This document shows, in pieces, positions 7,202 to 14,834 of a stretch of 21,306 bases of DNA. The notes beneath the pieces are model-generated. The model was not told the origin of the DNA, made no database searches, and saw only the letters and a list, made by a program, of their open reading frames with translations. Position 1 is the first letter of the stretch; each line of letters begins with the position of its first letter. The stretch is from Stomatobaculum sp. (GTDB lineage: Bacteria; Bacillota_A; Clostridia; Lachnospirales; Lachnospiraceae): the NCBI GenBank assembly GCA_017449925.1, contig JAFSYO010000079.1:1-21306 (forward strand), read 5' to 3'. A program made the position numbers and the translations under genes.

Positions 7202-8325
7202 TTCTCCGTGTTATCCCTGTCTTTCGCAATTCTGTTCGTCCTGTATTCTGTCATGGCATCCGTCAGACTGGAAGCCGCCCCGCGTGTCAGGATGTCGGAC
7301 AGGGCGTCGATTTTCTCTTCTGACATGAATTCCTTCCCGAGACGAACCTCGTACTGATCGGTCAGCGCAAGCTTCTTCTGCTGCCTCTCTGTCCCGACCT
7401 CCCGGAGACGGCGGTACGCCTCGTCGTGAGCGCTCATCAGCTGCCCGATCTTCTCCTTGGAATTCTGCGTCAGCTCATCCGTAATAATGTTCTTTGTCAC
7501 TGTATCAAAAGTGGTCAGGGCTTCCTGTTTCTTTGTGTTGGTCTCGCTGATCTCCTGGGTCACCCTGGCGATCTCATCGTCGAAAGACCCGAGATCGTAT
7601 TTGTCCTCGTCCTTGTCCCTTCGGATCTGCTTCGTGAGCTTCCGCACAAGCTTTTTGTTCTTTGCCAGATCGTCCCAGGTTTCCTTTCCCATCTGCAGCA
7701 TGTCGGAGTACTTGCTTTTTGAGGAATTCCCGATATAGGTGTAAAGCCCTCCGAAGATAAGGATCGAAAGCACGTAGATAACGACCAGCACCGGCGCTGA
7801 TCTCAGCGCTTCAGGAATTGCCAGGAAATAGATCCCGCAGGGGAGCGCCACAAAAAACACGCCGACAAACAGGAGGAGCACCAGGATATCGACCGGTTTG
7901 TGCGGAAAATGAAGCGCATAGTACAGCCGCGTCGCATAGTAAGACGGGATCTTCTGCTTCTGGAAAGCGTTTACCATTTCTTTCTTTTTCTCAGCGCTGT
8001 CCTCCAGGATCGGTTTCGTCTCTTCCCTGATCCGCTCCTCGATCCCTTCGTTCTTCGCCTTTTCCCTGCGGGCCTTCGCCTTTTTCAGCTCGTCCTTCTT
8101 TTTGGCGATTTCCGAGTCATAGGTCGTGTTGATCTCCTGCAGGCGTTTCCGGAGCGTGCTGTCGATCTCATCCTTCAGGGCTTTTTCCTCGGTCTCCAGC
8201 TCCCGGAGCGTCTTTGCCTCCTCTGCTTTCAGCCGTTCCTCTTCCTGCTCCAGACTGTTCACCTCTGTAAGCGCCTGCCTGGCTTCCTTCAAAAAAGCAG
8301 TACTGTCCTCGATCTGTTGTGTCAT
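7198..8325 (-). CDS. Coiled-coil protein with a central two-helix membrane hairpin, unknown function
   Basis: I do not recognise a named family. The 375-residue product has a very charged helical N-terminal half (about 1-120, rich in E, K and R), two adjacent membrane helices (about 145-169 and 178-199), and a second charged helical region (about 205-345). There is no signal peptide, so both coiled-coil arms probably lie on the cytoplasmic side with a short external loop. The ATG at 8325 has GGAGGTGATCC directly upstream, an excellent ribosome binding site. An in-frame extension to 8391 lacks such support and is rejected. It is the first gene of a coupled pair with the DUF5711-like gene. The topology suggests a scaffold or envelope-sensing protein, but that is inference only. 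Confidence 0.8.
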   Translation of the reverse strand: MTQQIEDSTAFLKEARQALTEVNSLEQEEERLKAEEAKTLRELETEEKALKDEIDSTLRKRLQEINTTYDSEIAKKKDELKKAKARREKAKNEGIEERIREETKPILEDSAEKKKEMVNAFQKQKIPSYYATRLYYALHFPHKPVDILVLLLFVGVFFVALPCGIYFLAIPEALRSAPVLVVIYVLSILIFGGLYTYIGNSSKSKYSDMLQMGKETWDDLAKNKKLVRKLTKQIRRDKDEDKYDLGSFDDEIARVTQEISETNTKKQEALTTFDTVTKNIITDELTQNSKEKIGQLMSAHDEAYRRLREVGTERQQKKLALTDQYEVRLGKEFMSEEKIDALSDILTRGAASSLTDAMTEYRTNRIAKDRDNTEK

Positions 8326-8384
8326 TTGGATCACCTCCGCCTGTACAGATTGTTGTGAGATACTCCCGCTGCGCCGGCACTCTT

Positions 8385-8413
8385 TTGACACCGGCTTATA
8401 ATTCCGCTATGAT
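8385..8413 (+). promoter_or_regulatory. Consensus sigma-A promoter
   Basis: TTGACA (8385-8390), an exact 17-base spacer and TATGAT (8408-8413) give a near-ideal sigma-A promoter with predicted start near 8420. It drives the 88-residue gene at 8451 with a leader of about 30 bases. It lies in the 125-base divergent gap in front of the coiled-coil gene. Confidence 0.85.
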
Positions 8414-8450
8414 GTTTTCATGCGGCAGAAAGACCGCGGGAAGGAGAGCT

Positions 8451-8717
8451 ATGTTCCGACTTTGGGGAAAATGTGTGAAACAGAACCGCCTGCTCCGGGA
8501 TATTATTGTCTGTGACAACGATTATTCCAAAAGCCGCACCCAGATGGTAATGGACGCCGTTTCGGAGGTCTGCCGGAGTTTTGACCTCGCCGAGCCCATC
8601 TGGCTGGACAGCAATATCGATGAATTCCGGAGGCTGGATCATACCCGTTTCCGTCAGGACAGTTTCATCGAACAGCTGGATTTCGATTATCTGGAGATCC
8701 GCGTGCTGGAAGAATGA
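8451..8717 (+). CDS. Small conserved-looking protein of unknown function (88 aa)
   Basis: The product is not recognised. It is an 88-residue soluble protein, with the charged segment MFRLWGKCVKQNRLLRDIIV followed by CDNDYSKSRTQMVMDAVSEV, and ending in a FIEQLDFDYLEIRVLEE tail. No membrane helix, signal peptide or metal motif is present. The ATG at 8451 is chosen because AAGGAG lies 5 bases upstream. The frame is open back to 8319, but the promoter at 8385-8413 lies inside that extension. Strong promoter and ribosome site imply high expression. I have the impression of similar short proteins in Clostridia, but cannot verify it. It is divergent from the coiled-coil gene and upstream of murG. 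Confidence 0.75.
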   Translation: MFRLWGKCVKQNRLLRDIIVCDNDYSKSRTQMVMDAVSEVCRSFDLAEPIWLDSNIDEFRRLDHTRFRQDSFIEQLDFDYLEIRVLEE

Positions 8718-8728
8718 CCTGACTCCCC

Positions 8729-8760
8729 GCTGATTTCAGTATACCAGAATCAGAGCTTTC
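8729..8760 (+). terminator. Weak hairpin after the 88-residue gene
   Basis: CTGATT (8730-8735) and AATCAG (8748-8753) can pair over a 12-base loop, followed by GCTTTCTC. The stem is only 6 base pairs and the tail is not a clean U-run, so read-through into murG is quite possible. Confidence 0.3.
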
Positions 8761-8859
8761 TCACCATAGCCAGCCAGTCATTGCTTTTTCCTTCGTGTAA
8801 GATTAAGATGATGATATCCGCTGGTTTTTATCATTATACTAGTTCACCGGAGGTTGTTC

Positions 8860-9930
8860 ATGAAAAAAATCATTCTCACCGGCGGCGGAACGGCCGGTCA
8901 TGTGACCCCGAATATCGCTCTTCTTCCGAGGCTGAAGGAAGAAGATTTTGAGATCCTGTACGTCGGTTCCTACGAAGGTATTGAAAAAAAGCTGATCACC
9001 CAGGCGGGGATCCCGTACCGCGGCATTTCCTCCGGAAAACTGCGCCGCTATTTTGATGTGAAGAATTTTACCGATCCTTTCCGGGTACTGAAGGGTTTCG
9101 GGGAAGCCTCTTCCATCATCAATGAGTTCCAGCCGGACATCGTCTTCTCCAAAGGGGGCTATGTCGCCGTACCCGTGGTCCGGGCGGCAGGCATGAAGCG
9201 CATACCCGTGGTGATCCATGAATCCGACATGACACCCGGCCTGGCCAACAAGCTCTCCTACGGCGCCGCCACCAAGATCTGCTGCAACTTTCCGGAGACC
9301 CTGAGTCTTCTCCCGGAGGATAAGGCCGTCCTTACCGGCTCCCCGATCCGGGAGGAACTGCTCACCGGAAACAAAGAAAAAGCCCGGGAACTGACCGGTT
9401 TCTCACCGGAAAAGCCCGTCCTGCTGGTCATCGGCGGCAGTCTCGGCTCCCGCGTTGTGAACGAAGCGGTGCGCCGGGATCTTCCATCCCTGCTGGAGGA
9501 ATTCTCCGTGCTCCATCTCTGCGGAAAAGGCAACCTGGACGAAGCACTTGTCGGAACAGAAGGATATCTTCAGTTCGAATACGTCCTGGATGAACTGAAG
9601 GACTACTTCGCCCTGGCGGATATCATGGTCAGCCGGGCAGGAGCGAACTCCATCTGTGAGATCCTGGCGCTCCGAAAGCCGAACGTCCTGATCCCCCTCT
9701 CTGCCAAAGCCAGCCGGGGAGATCAGATCCTGAACGCCCGCTCCTTTGAAAAGCAGGGCTATTCCCTGGTCCTTGAGGAAGAAGAGCTGAGCGACCAGAG
9801 TCTGATGGACGCGGTCCACACGGTCTGGTCGAACAAAGACTCCTACATTGAAGCGATGGAACAGAGTAATACCGGAAACGGTGTCGAAAACGTGATCCGT
9901 CTCCTTCTCAGCCTGACAGGAGAAAAATGA
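8860..9930 (+). CDS. murG: MurG, lipid II-forming N-acetylglucosaminyltransferase
   Basis: MurG transfers GlcNAc from UDP-GlcNAc to lipid I, making lipid II for peptidoglycan on the inner face of the membrane. The 356-residue product has the GT28 features: GGGTAGHVTP loop (8-17), SKGGYVAVP (97-105), HESDMTPGLANK (120-131, the variant of HEQN seen in some Firmicute MurG proteins), IGGSLGS (191-197), and the donor-site SRAGANSICEI (258-268) with RGDQILNA. The ATG at 8860 is preceded by GGAGG about 6 bases away; a TTG two codons earlier is unlikely. It stands outside a dcw cluster. Its stop overlaps the start of the YgjP-like gene as ATGA, so the two are coupled. Confidence 0.95.
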   Translation: MKKIILTGGGTAGHVTPNIALLPRLKEEDFEILYVGSYEGIEKKLITQAGIPYRGISSGKLRRYFDVKNFTDPFRVLKGFGEASSIINEFQPDIVFSKGGYVAVPVVRAAGMKRIPVVIHESDMTPGLANKLSYGAATKICCNFPETLSLLPEDKAVLTGSPIREELLTGNKEKARELTGFSPEKPVLLVIGGSLGSRVVNEAVRRDLPSLLEEFSVLHLCGKGNLDEALVGTEGYLQFEYVLDELKDYFALADIMVSRAGANSICEILALRKPNVLIPLSAKASRGDQILNARSFEKQGYSLVLEEEELSDQSLMDAVHTVWSNKDSYIEAMEQSNTGNGVENVIRLLLSLTGEK

Positions 9931-10499
9931 TGAATCTTCCGGTGTCTGTCATCCGAAGCAAAAGGCGCACACTCTCTCTGGAAATACACCCGGACTGCTC
10001 CGTTGTCGTGCGGGTGCCCCTTTCCTGCCCGGATGAGGAGATCCGGCGTTTTATCATGCTGAAAGAATCCTGGATCATGAAGCACCTGGAGAAAATGCAG
10101 GCTCAGACAGGCCCGGCCTCCCCCGGCAGTACTGCGCCGCAGCATTTTTCCAGAAAGGAGCTGGAAGCTCTCGCGGAAGAAGCCATGAAGGACCTGCCGG
10201 AACGCTGTGAAAGATTTGCCCCGGTGGTCGGAGTCCGCTACGGACGCGTCACCATCCGGAACCAGAAGACCCGGTGGGGAAGCTGCAGCGCCGCGGGCAA
10301 CCTGAACTTCAACTGCCTTCTGATGATGGCTCCTCCCGAAGTGCGGGACTACGTCGTAGTCCACGAACTCTGCCACAGAAAAGAAATGAACCACTCCTCC
10401 TTTTTCTGGTCGGAAGTGGAACGCGTTCTCCCCGACTACAAAGAACGGCGGAAATGGCTGAAAGACCACGGAAATGCACTTATGGCGCGGATCGTATGA
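9927..10499 (+). CDS. YgjP-like (SprT/DUF45) metallopeptidase-domain protein
   Basis: The 190-residue product carries the DUF45/YgjP signature. An N-terminal beta-rich region (RSKRRTLSLEI) is followed by a helical stretch, RWGSCSAAGNLNFN (116-129), and the gluzincin-type motif HELCH (H146, E147, H150) with a third likely ligand H156 in KEMNHS. Proteins of this family are annotated as putative zinc metallopeptidases, and E. coli YgjP has been reported as a UTP pyrophosphatase. The true substrate here is unknown. The start overlaps the murG stop as ATGA, with AGGAG 5 bases upstream; the next ATG (9930) is equally possible. The gene ends in an intrinsic terminator. Confidence 0.9.
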   Translation: MMNLPVSVIRSKRRTLSLEIHPDCSVVVRVPLSCPDEEIRRFIMLKESWIMKHLEKMQAQTGPASPGSTAPQHFSRKELEALAEEAMKDLPERCERFAPVVGVRYGRVTIRNQKTRWGSCSAAGNLNFNCLLMMAPPEVRDYVVVHELCHRKEMNHSSFFWSEVERVLPDYKERRKWLKDHGNALMARIV

Positions 10500-10515
10500 T
10501 TCCGCGCCATTTTGT
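10482..10515 (+). terminator. Intrinsic terminator overlapping the YgjP-like stop codon
   Basis: ATGGCGCGGA (10482-10491) and TCCGCGCCAT (10501-10510) form a perfect 10-base-pair GC-rich stem with a 9-base loop, followed by TTTGTAATTATT. The stop codon TGA (10497-10499) lies in the loop. This ends the murG operon. Confidence 0.8.
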
Positions 10516-10522
10516 AATTATT

Positions 10523-10669
10523 CAGCACCCCCGGAATTATGAGCAAAAACTGGATGGGGAGAAAAGCTCACCAGACAGATTTTGCTCATAATTCCGAGGT
10601 GGCCAAGGCGCGAAGCGCCTCTGACCACCGACAACGAGGATTGCGCAGCAATCCGAGTCTGGGGTGCTG
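10523..10669 (+). repeat. Structured dispersed repeat, copy B (147 bp, inverted relative to copy A)
   Basis: The ends are perfect 9-base inverted repeats CAGCACCCC and GGGGTGCTG. Inside, GGAATTATGAGCAAAA (10532-10547) and TTTTGCTCATAATTCC (10580-10595) form a perfect 16-base stem. A second stem-loop covers about 10598-10629 and a third is GGATTGC/GCAATCC (10638-10654). Relative to copy A, the third stem has two paired substitutions that keep base pairing. It sits between two convergent genes, directly after the murG-operon terminator and before the HIT gene stop. I see no convincing target-site duplication. Confidence 0.85.
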
Positions 10670-10690
10670 AAAAGTTATGCCATTATTATT

Positions 10691-11107
10691 TTACAGGGCC
10701 TTTTTCAGTTTTTCTGCGATGATCTCCTGCTCTTCCGGGACTGTCGTGCCGGGCGTCCAGGCCACGATCTTCGGTCCGTTCTCATAACGCGGGATCACAT
10801 GCACGTGGAAATGGAACACCGTCTGTCCGGCTTCCGTTCCGTTGTTCTGGACCACATTGAAGCCGGCGGCGCCGAGCTCCTGTTTCATAGCCTTTCCGAT
10901 CCTTCCGGCCAGGAAAAGCGCTTTTCCGCACCAGCTCTCGGGCAGCTCTGTCAGGTCTTTGAAATGCTCCTTCGGAAGGATCAGGGCATGGCCTTTGGAT
11001 GCCGGTCCCAGGTCCAGGATGGCGCGGAATTCTGCGTCCTCATAGACTGTGGAAGAGGGGATCTCCCCGTTCGCGATCTTGCAGAAAATGCAGTTGTCAT
11101 CTCTCAT
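10691..11107 (-). CDS. HIT-family nucleotide hydrolase
   Basis: The 138-residue product has the histidine triad HFHVHVIPR (H99, H101, H103) and the N-terminal CIFCKI motif of the HinT/Hit branch, with a CxxC pair (C6, C9) that often binds zinc. Such enzymes hydrolyse nucleoside phosphoramidates or other AMP-linked compounds; the exact substrate is not predictable. A perfect AGGAGG lies 7 bases before the ATG. It is 47 bases downstream of the adenylate cyclase on the same strand and could be the last gene of that unit. Length and motifs are normal for the family. Confidence 0.92.
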   Translation of the reverse strand: MRDDNCIFCKIANGEIPSSTVYEDAEFRAILDLGPASKGHALILPKEHFKDLTELPESWCGKALFLAGRIGKAMKQELGAAGFNVVQNNGTEAGQTVFHFHVHVIPRYENGPKIVAWTPGTTVPEEQEIIAEKLKKAL

Positions 11108-11154
11108 TTCTATACCTCCTGCTGTGAATGCTTTGCATTATTATCATGGATCGT

Positions 11155-12966
11155 TCAGCGCTTCAGATTATTCAGGATCAGGATCTCAAAGCCTTCCGCT
11201 TTTCCCTTCAGGCGGATCGGCGGATCCAGGACTGTGACATCGGCCCGGTCTCCCAGAAGGTCGGCGACAGCCCGGGAAATATAGACTGTCCCTCCGGGAG
11301 CGTTCGCCTCCAGACGCGCGGCAGTATTCACCGTGTCCCCGATGGCAGTGTAGTCCATACGTTTCGGAGCTCCGATGTTTCCGACGACGGCAGGACCCCA
11401 GTTCACGCCGACGCCGAAACTCACGGTACGTCCGTACTGCTGCATCAGTTCCTCGCCCAGCGCCTTCGATCCCTCTACCATATCAAAAGCCGCGCAGCAC
11501 GCGAGGTACGCCGGATCCTCCTGGGCCACAGGAGCGTTCCAGAACGCCATGGTGCAGTCTCCGACGAATTTATCCAGTGTCCCGTGGTTCTTCATGATGC
11601 AGTCCGTCGTCAAGGTGAGATACTTGTTGATGATCTCCACGACCTGCGGCGGCTCCATTGCCTCACTCATGGTTGTAAAACCACGGATATCCACGAACAG
11701 GACTGCGATGTCATGCAGGCTGCCGCCGAGCTCCAGAGCGGAACTTCCCTGTTCCAGCAGCTGTTTCATGACCGCCGGGTCCACATAGTGTCCGAAGGTA
11801 TTGCTGATCTTCTGTTTTTCTCTCCACGCCCTGACATAGTTCAGCGCCACCGAAACGATGAAGAGCGCTGTCACTGCCATCGGGATCCACAGCACATGGA
11901 GCACGATCCCCGCCGTGGAATAAAGAAGCTTTGCCACGCCGAACCACAGGGCGCAGATCCCCAGCCATGCGGTCAAAGCATGCAGGATCCTCCGGTCATA
12001 AAAGAAGAAGAGCGCCGCTCCTGACACAAGGAACAGAAGCGTAAGCTGCATCTTCCGCGGCATTTCCTTCGGGAAGAAATTCTTTTTATAGGCGTCTATC
12101 AGGTTCGCGTGGACTTCCACACCGTACATAGGCTCCGCGTGTTCTATGGAGGTCCGGTAATCGTCCTGCATCGCCACCGCTTCCGGCCCGATCAGCACGA
12201 TCTTCCCGCTGAAGAACTCCGGCGGCAGCGTCCCGTTCAGAACATCCGCCACAGAAATGTCCTCGGAATACCCCCCGGGCTTTTTCGTAAACGGAATATA
12301 GAAGAAACCTCCTGTCGTCTCCGGTTCCGGGTTCGGTTCTATTCCTTCGGAAGCGCACCACGCTTCATAAAGCGCCCTGGAAAAAGACGGTACGCGTTCC
12401 CCGTCCGGCAGGTCAATATGGAGAAGTCCGTGCCGGAGTATTGCGTCCGTGTCCTCCATCGTATTAATGTGCGCTGTTTTGGCTGTCTGGTGAAGCTCCG
12501 GAAACGGCGGCTCCCAGCCCAGGACCTTCCGGGTGTCGATGTAATACTCCCCGTCTTTCTCCCCGAGTCCCGAGCCAAATTCCGCAGCTCCTGCTGCCAC
12601 TACGTTGCCCCCCTCCAGCGCCGCATATGCCAGGTCGCGGTCCGCTGAAGGATCCATTCCTTCCCCTGTATACAATATATCCAGGCCGATAGCTGCCGGG
12701 CGGGATCCGTCCTCCGCACTGTTCAGGGTGCGGATCACCTCTGCCATAACACTGCGGGACCAGGGCCACGGCCCCAGCTCCTGCATGGCACGTTCGTCGA
12801 TCTCCACGATTACGATATCTTCCCCGCCCGCGCTCTCATGCTGATAGAACGCGTCCGAGACAACGCTGTCCGCCGCATCGGTCGCCCCCGACGATGCAGC
12901 TGCCCAGACCAGAACTGCGGCGAATAATGCCGCTGCAAGACGACGGAAAAGTTCTTTATTCTTCAA
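11155..12966 (-). CDS. CHASE2-domain class III adenylate cyclase
   Basis: This 603-residue membrane enzyme is predicted to make cAMP from ATP. The order is an N-terminal membrane anchor (about 8-24), an extracytoplasmic CHASE2 sensor domain (about 35-300, including PWPWSR and FSGKIVLIGPEA), about three membrane helices (306-376), and a cytoplasmic class III cyclase domain (about 415-600). Metal ligands are D426 (FVDIRGF) and D470 (FVGD). K466 and T540 (DYT) fit ATP-selective class IIIb enzymes, and N547 and R551 are the transition-state residues. All key residues are present. The start is TTG at 12966 with AAGGAG 8 bases upstream. It follows maf by 12 bases and is probably in its operon. Confidence 0.92.
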   Translation of the reverse strand: MKNKELFRRLAAALFAAVLVWAAASSGATDAADSVVSDAFYQHESAGGEDIVIVEIDERAMQELGPWPWSRSVMAEVIRTLNSAEDGSRPAAIGLDILYTGEGMDPSADRDLAYAALEGGNVVAAGAAEFGSGLGEKDGEYYIDTRKVLGWEPPFPELHQTAKTAHINTMEDTDAILRHGLLHIDLPDGERVPSFSRALYEAWCASEGIEPNPEPETTGGFFYIPFTKKPGGYSEDISVADVLNGTLPPEFFSGKIVLIGPEAVAMQDDYRTSIEHAEPMYGVEVHANLIDAYKKNFFPKEMPRKMQLTLLFLVSGAALFFFYDRRILHALTAWLGICALWFGVAKLLYSTAGIVLHVLWIPMAVTALFIVSVALNYVRAWREKQKISNTFGHYVDPAVMKQLLEQGSSALELGGSLHDIAVLFVDIRGFTTMSEAMEPPQVVEIINKYLTLTTDCIMKNHGTLDKFVGDCTMAFWNAPVAQEDPAYLACCAAFDMVEGSKALGEELMQQYGRTVSFGVGVNWGPAVVGNIGAPKRMDYTAIGDTVNTAARLEANAPGGTVYISRAVADLLGDRADVTVLDPPIRLKGKAEGFEILILNNLKR

Positions 12967-12978
12967 GGCGTATTCTCC

Positions 12979-13635
12979 TTACTGAAAAAGCAGCTTCTTC
13001 ATCTCCCAAATGGTTCTTCCCAGGGGGAGCCCCACCACACTGGTGTAATCGCCCCGTATCCCCCGGATATACTGTCCGAAAGCTCCCTGGATGCCGTAAG
13101 CTCCGGCTTTGTCCAGCGGGTCTCCGCTTTCCACGTAGGCGCGGATCTCTTCCTCGCTTAAAGGATACACCTCCACGGCCGTTTTTTCAAAGAAACTTTC
13201 TTCCCGGAAAGCCGGAGCCCCGTCCTTTTCCTCCTCCGCAAGGACCAGAGTCACGCCGGTATAGACATGATGCGTCCTTGCGGAAAGGCTCCGGAGCATC
13301 CGCGCCGCGTCTTCCTTGTCCTTCGGTTTTCCGAGGACCCGTCCCTCCAGGACCACGATCGTGTCGGCGCCGACCACCAGCGCCGGCTTTTCTCCGGCCG
13401 CTGCCGCGATATCCTCCGCCTTGGTCCTGGACAGCGCCTTCACCAGCGCCGCCGGCGTTTTTGCCCGGGAGCGCTCCTCCTTATGGCTGGGGAGGATCTC
13501 CGGGAAAAGTCCTGCCTGATGGAACAGCTCTCTTCTTCTCGGAGAGGCAGAGGCAAGAACGAGGCGGATATTCCGCCTCGTAAGATATTCCTGCAATGAT
13601 TCTGTTTTTTCTGTTTTCTGCATCATACCGGTCAT
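12979..13635 (-). CDS. maf: Maf-family nucleotide pyrophosphatase
   Basis: Maf proteins hydrolyse dTTP, UTP or modified nucleotides to monophosphates and are linked to septum formation. The 218-residue product has the signature SPRRREL (31-37), VVGADTIVV with D91, LGKPKD, and DKAGAYGIQG (175-184) plus the C-terminal VVGLPLGR. The start at 13635 forms an ATGA overlap with the stop of the upstream MBL gene, implying coupled translation. ATGs at 13626 and 13623 are alternatives with no better ribosome site. An extension to 13782 lies wholly within the MBL gene and is rejected. An acidic insert (AEEEKDGAPAF, about 133-143) is somewhat unusual. Confidence 0.92.
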   Translation of the reverse strand: MTGMMQKTEKTESLQEYLTRRNIRLVLASASPRRRELFHQAGLFPEILPSHKEERSRAKTPAALVKALSRTKAEDIAAAAGEKPALVVGADTIVVLEGRVLGKPKDKEDAARMLRSLSARTHHVYTGVTLVLAEEEKDGAPAFREESFFEKTAVEVYPLSEEEIRAYVESGDPLDKAGAYGIQGAFGQYIRGIRGDYTSVVGLPLGRTIWEMKKLLFQ

Positions 13636-14813
13636 CTCAGTATCTGATCTCCGTCTTTTTCCACCACATGGGTCTTTACGCCCATCTGCCGCATCCAGCT
13701 CCGGGCTTCCAGCGTCTTCCAGGGACCGCTGTTCATGCCGCCGCCGTTGTCGTTGTTCCAGAGCCATTCCGGGCAGCACCACAGACAGATCTTAGGCTGA
13801 ACGGCTTCGTAGACGTTGTGGTCCACGCCGTGTTCTCCGTGATGGGACATTTGCACGATATCCGCCTTGAGCTCATGCAGCTCATTCCTGTACTCATTCA
13901 GGAAGCTGTTTCCGGCCGGGATGCCCATATCCCCCAGGAACAGGATCCTTTTTCCGTTCATCTCCACACGGAAAGCCACAGAGGAATTGTTGATGGCATT
14001 CGTCTGGAAAAGATACGGCTGGTTCATGACACGGATGTTCACATCATCCACGGTGATGATCTCACCCTTCTGGATGTTCGGATGATTCTGGGAGGGGCTC
14101 AGTTTTGAAAGCGCTGCCATGCAGTCCTCCACCATCTGGGCACGGTACTCCTCATTGGCGTGATACCACTGCATATCCGCGAAATTATAGTAGACAGCCT
14201 CGACGGTGATCCCGGAAGCCGGATCGTTCAGGATCTTCGTCAATGCGCCGACATGGTCAGAATGGGGATGCGTGATCAGCCAGGCGCTGACATGGCCTCC
14301 TTTGTTCTTCAGGACCTGCTTCAGGTGCTCCGTCTCGTTTTCTGTTCCACCGTCGATCATGATGAGCTTTCCGCTCTTTGTGGTTATAAGAAAACTTTCC
14401 ATCTGGCTCGCAGAATCAGGAGAAAGCATCATCAGCTCTCCACCGTCGAACAGTGTACTGGTGACCACCTTCGGTCCGCCGGCGTTCGCGCCCGCGACCG
14501 TTCCCACCGCCCCAGCCGGAGGAACTGCCTGGATCACTTCTTCATCCTCTCCGGCGCTCTTCTGGCCCGCCACGGTGCCGGCGGTGGCGTTCATTCCTTC
14601 CACCGCGGCCGTTTTCGGCGCGTCCTCCGAGGAGATGGCTGAGGTCTCCACGATCACTCCGACGGATTCCGCGGCTGCGTTCGCTATTCCCGGGCCCCCT
14701 GCCTGCACCACGTCCGCATGGACCGGCGCCGCAAGGAATAAGGTCGCTGATGCCGCGAGGACTGCCAGGATCCCTGCTGTTCTTCTGCTGTGGATGTCTG
14801 TTCTTCTGTTCAT
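13632..14813 (-). CDS. Secreted ComEC/Rec2-like MBL-fold hydrolase
   Basis: The 393-residue exported protein has a signal peptide (about 1-33, likely cut after VHA), an Ala/Gly/Val-rich linker (about 35-112), and an MBL domain. The metal residues are THPHSDH (H182, H184, D186, H187), FLGDMG (D295) and SHHGEHG (H324, H325). This motif set matches the MBL domain found at the C-terminus of ComEC and in standalone secreted relatives, so a nucleic-acid or phosphodiester substrate outside the membrane is plausible but unproven. AGGAGG lies about 5 bases before the ATG. It sits 21 bases after the lipoprotein gene and overlaps maf by 4 bases. The low-complexity linker suggests a tether between export signal and domain. 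Confidence 0.88.
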   Translation of the reverse strand: MNRRTDIHSRRTAGILAVLAASATLFLAAPVHADVVQAGGPGIANAAAESVGVIVETSAISSEDAPKTAAVEGMNATAGTVAGQKSAGEDEEVIQAVPPAGAVGTVAGANAGGPKVVTSTLFDGGELMMLSPDSASQMESFLITTKSGKLIMIDGGTENETEHLKQVLKNKGGHVSAWLITHPHSDHVGALTKILNDPASGITVEAVYYNFADMQWYHANEEYRAQMVEDCMAALSKLSPSQNHPNIQKGEIITVDDVNIRVMNQPYLFQTNAINNSSVAFRVEMNGKRILFLGDMGIPAGNSFLNEYRNELHELKADIVQMSHHGEHGVDHNVYEAVQPKICLWCCPEWLWNNDNGGGMNSGPWKTLEARSWMRQMGVKTHVVEKDGDQILR

Positions 14814-14834
14814 GGAGCCTCCTGCTATTTCCGG

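Noticed and set aside
8835..8840. TATACT as a -10 box for murG
   Set aside because: Transcription would begin at about the Shine-Dalgarno sequence, and the -35 match is poor.
9843..10469. 208-codon open frame on the minus strand
   Set aside because: It is antisense to murG and the YgjP-like gene, whose families and motifs are certain.
4906..10669. The two repeats as a CRISPR array or composite transposon ends
   Set aside because: There are only two copies, 5.5 kb apart and inverted, with no spacer pattern. The genes between are housekeeping types without a transposase, so a composite element is not supported.
11108..11154. Short gap between the cyclase and HIT genes as a promoter or terminator region
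   Set aside because: Apart from the HIT ribosome site I see no hairpin with a U-run and no paired promoter boxes.
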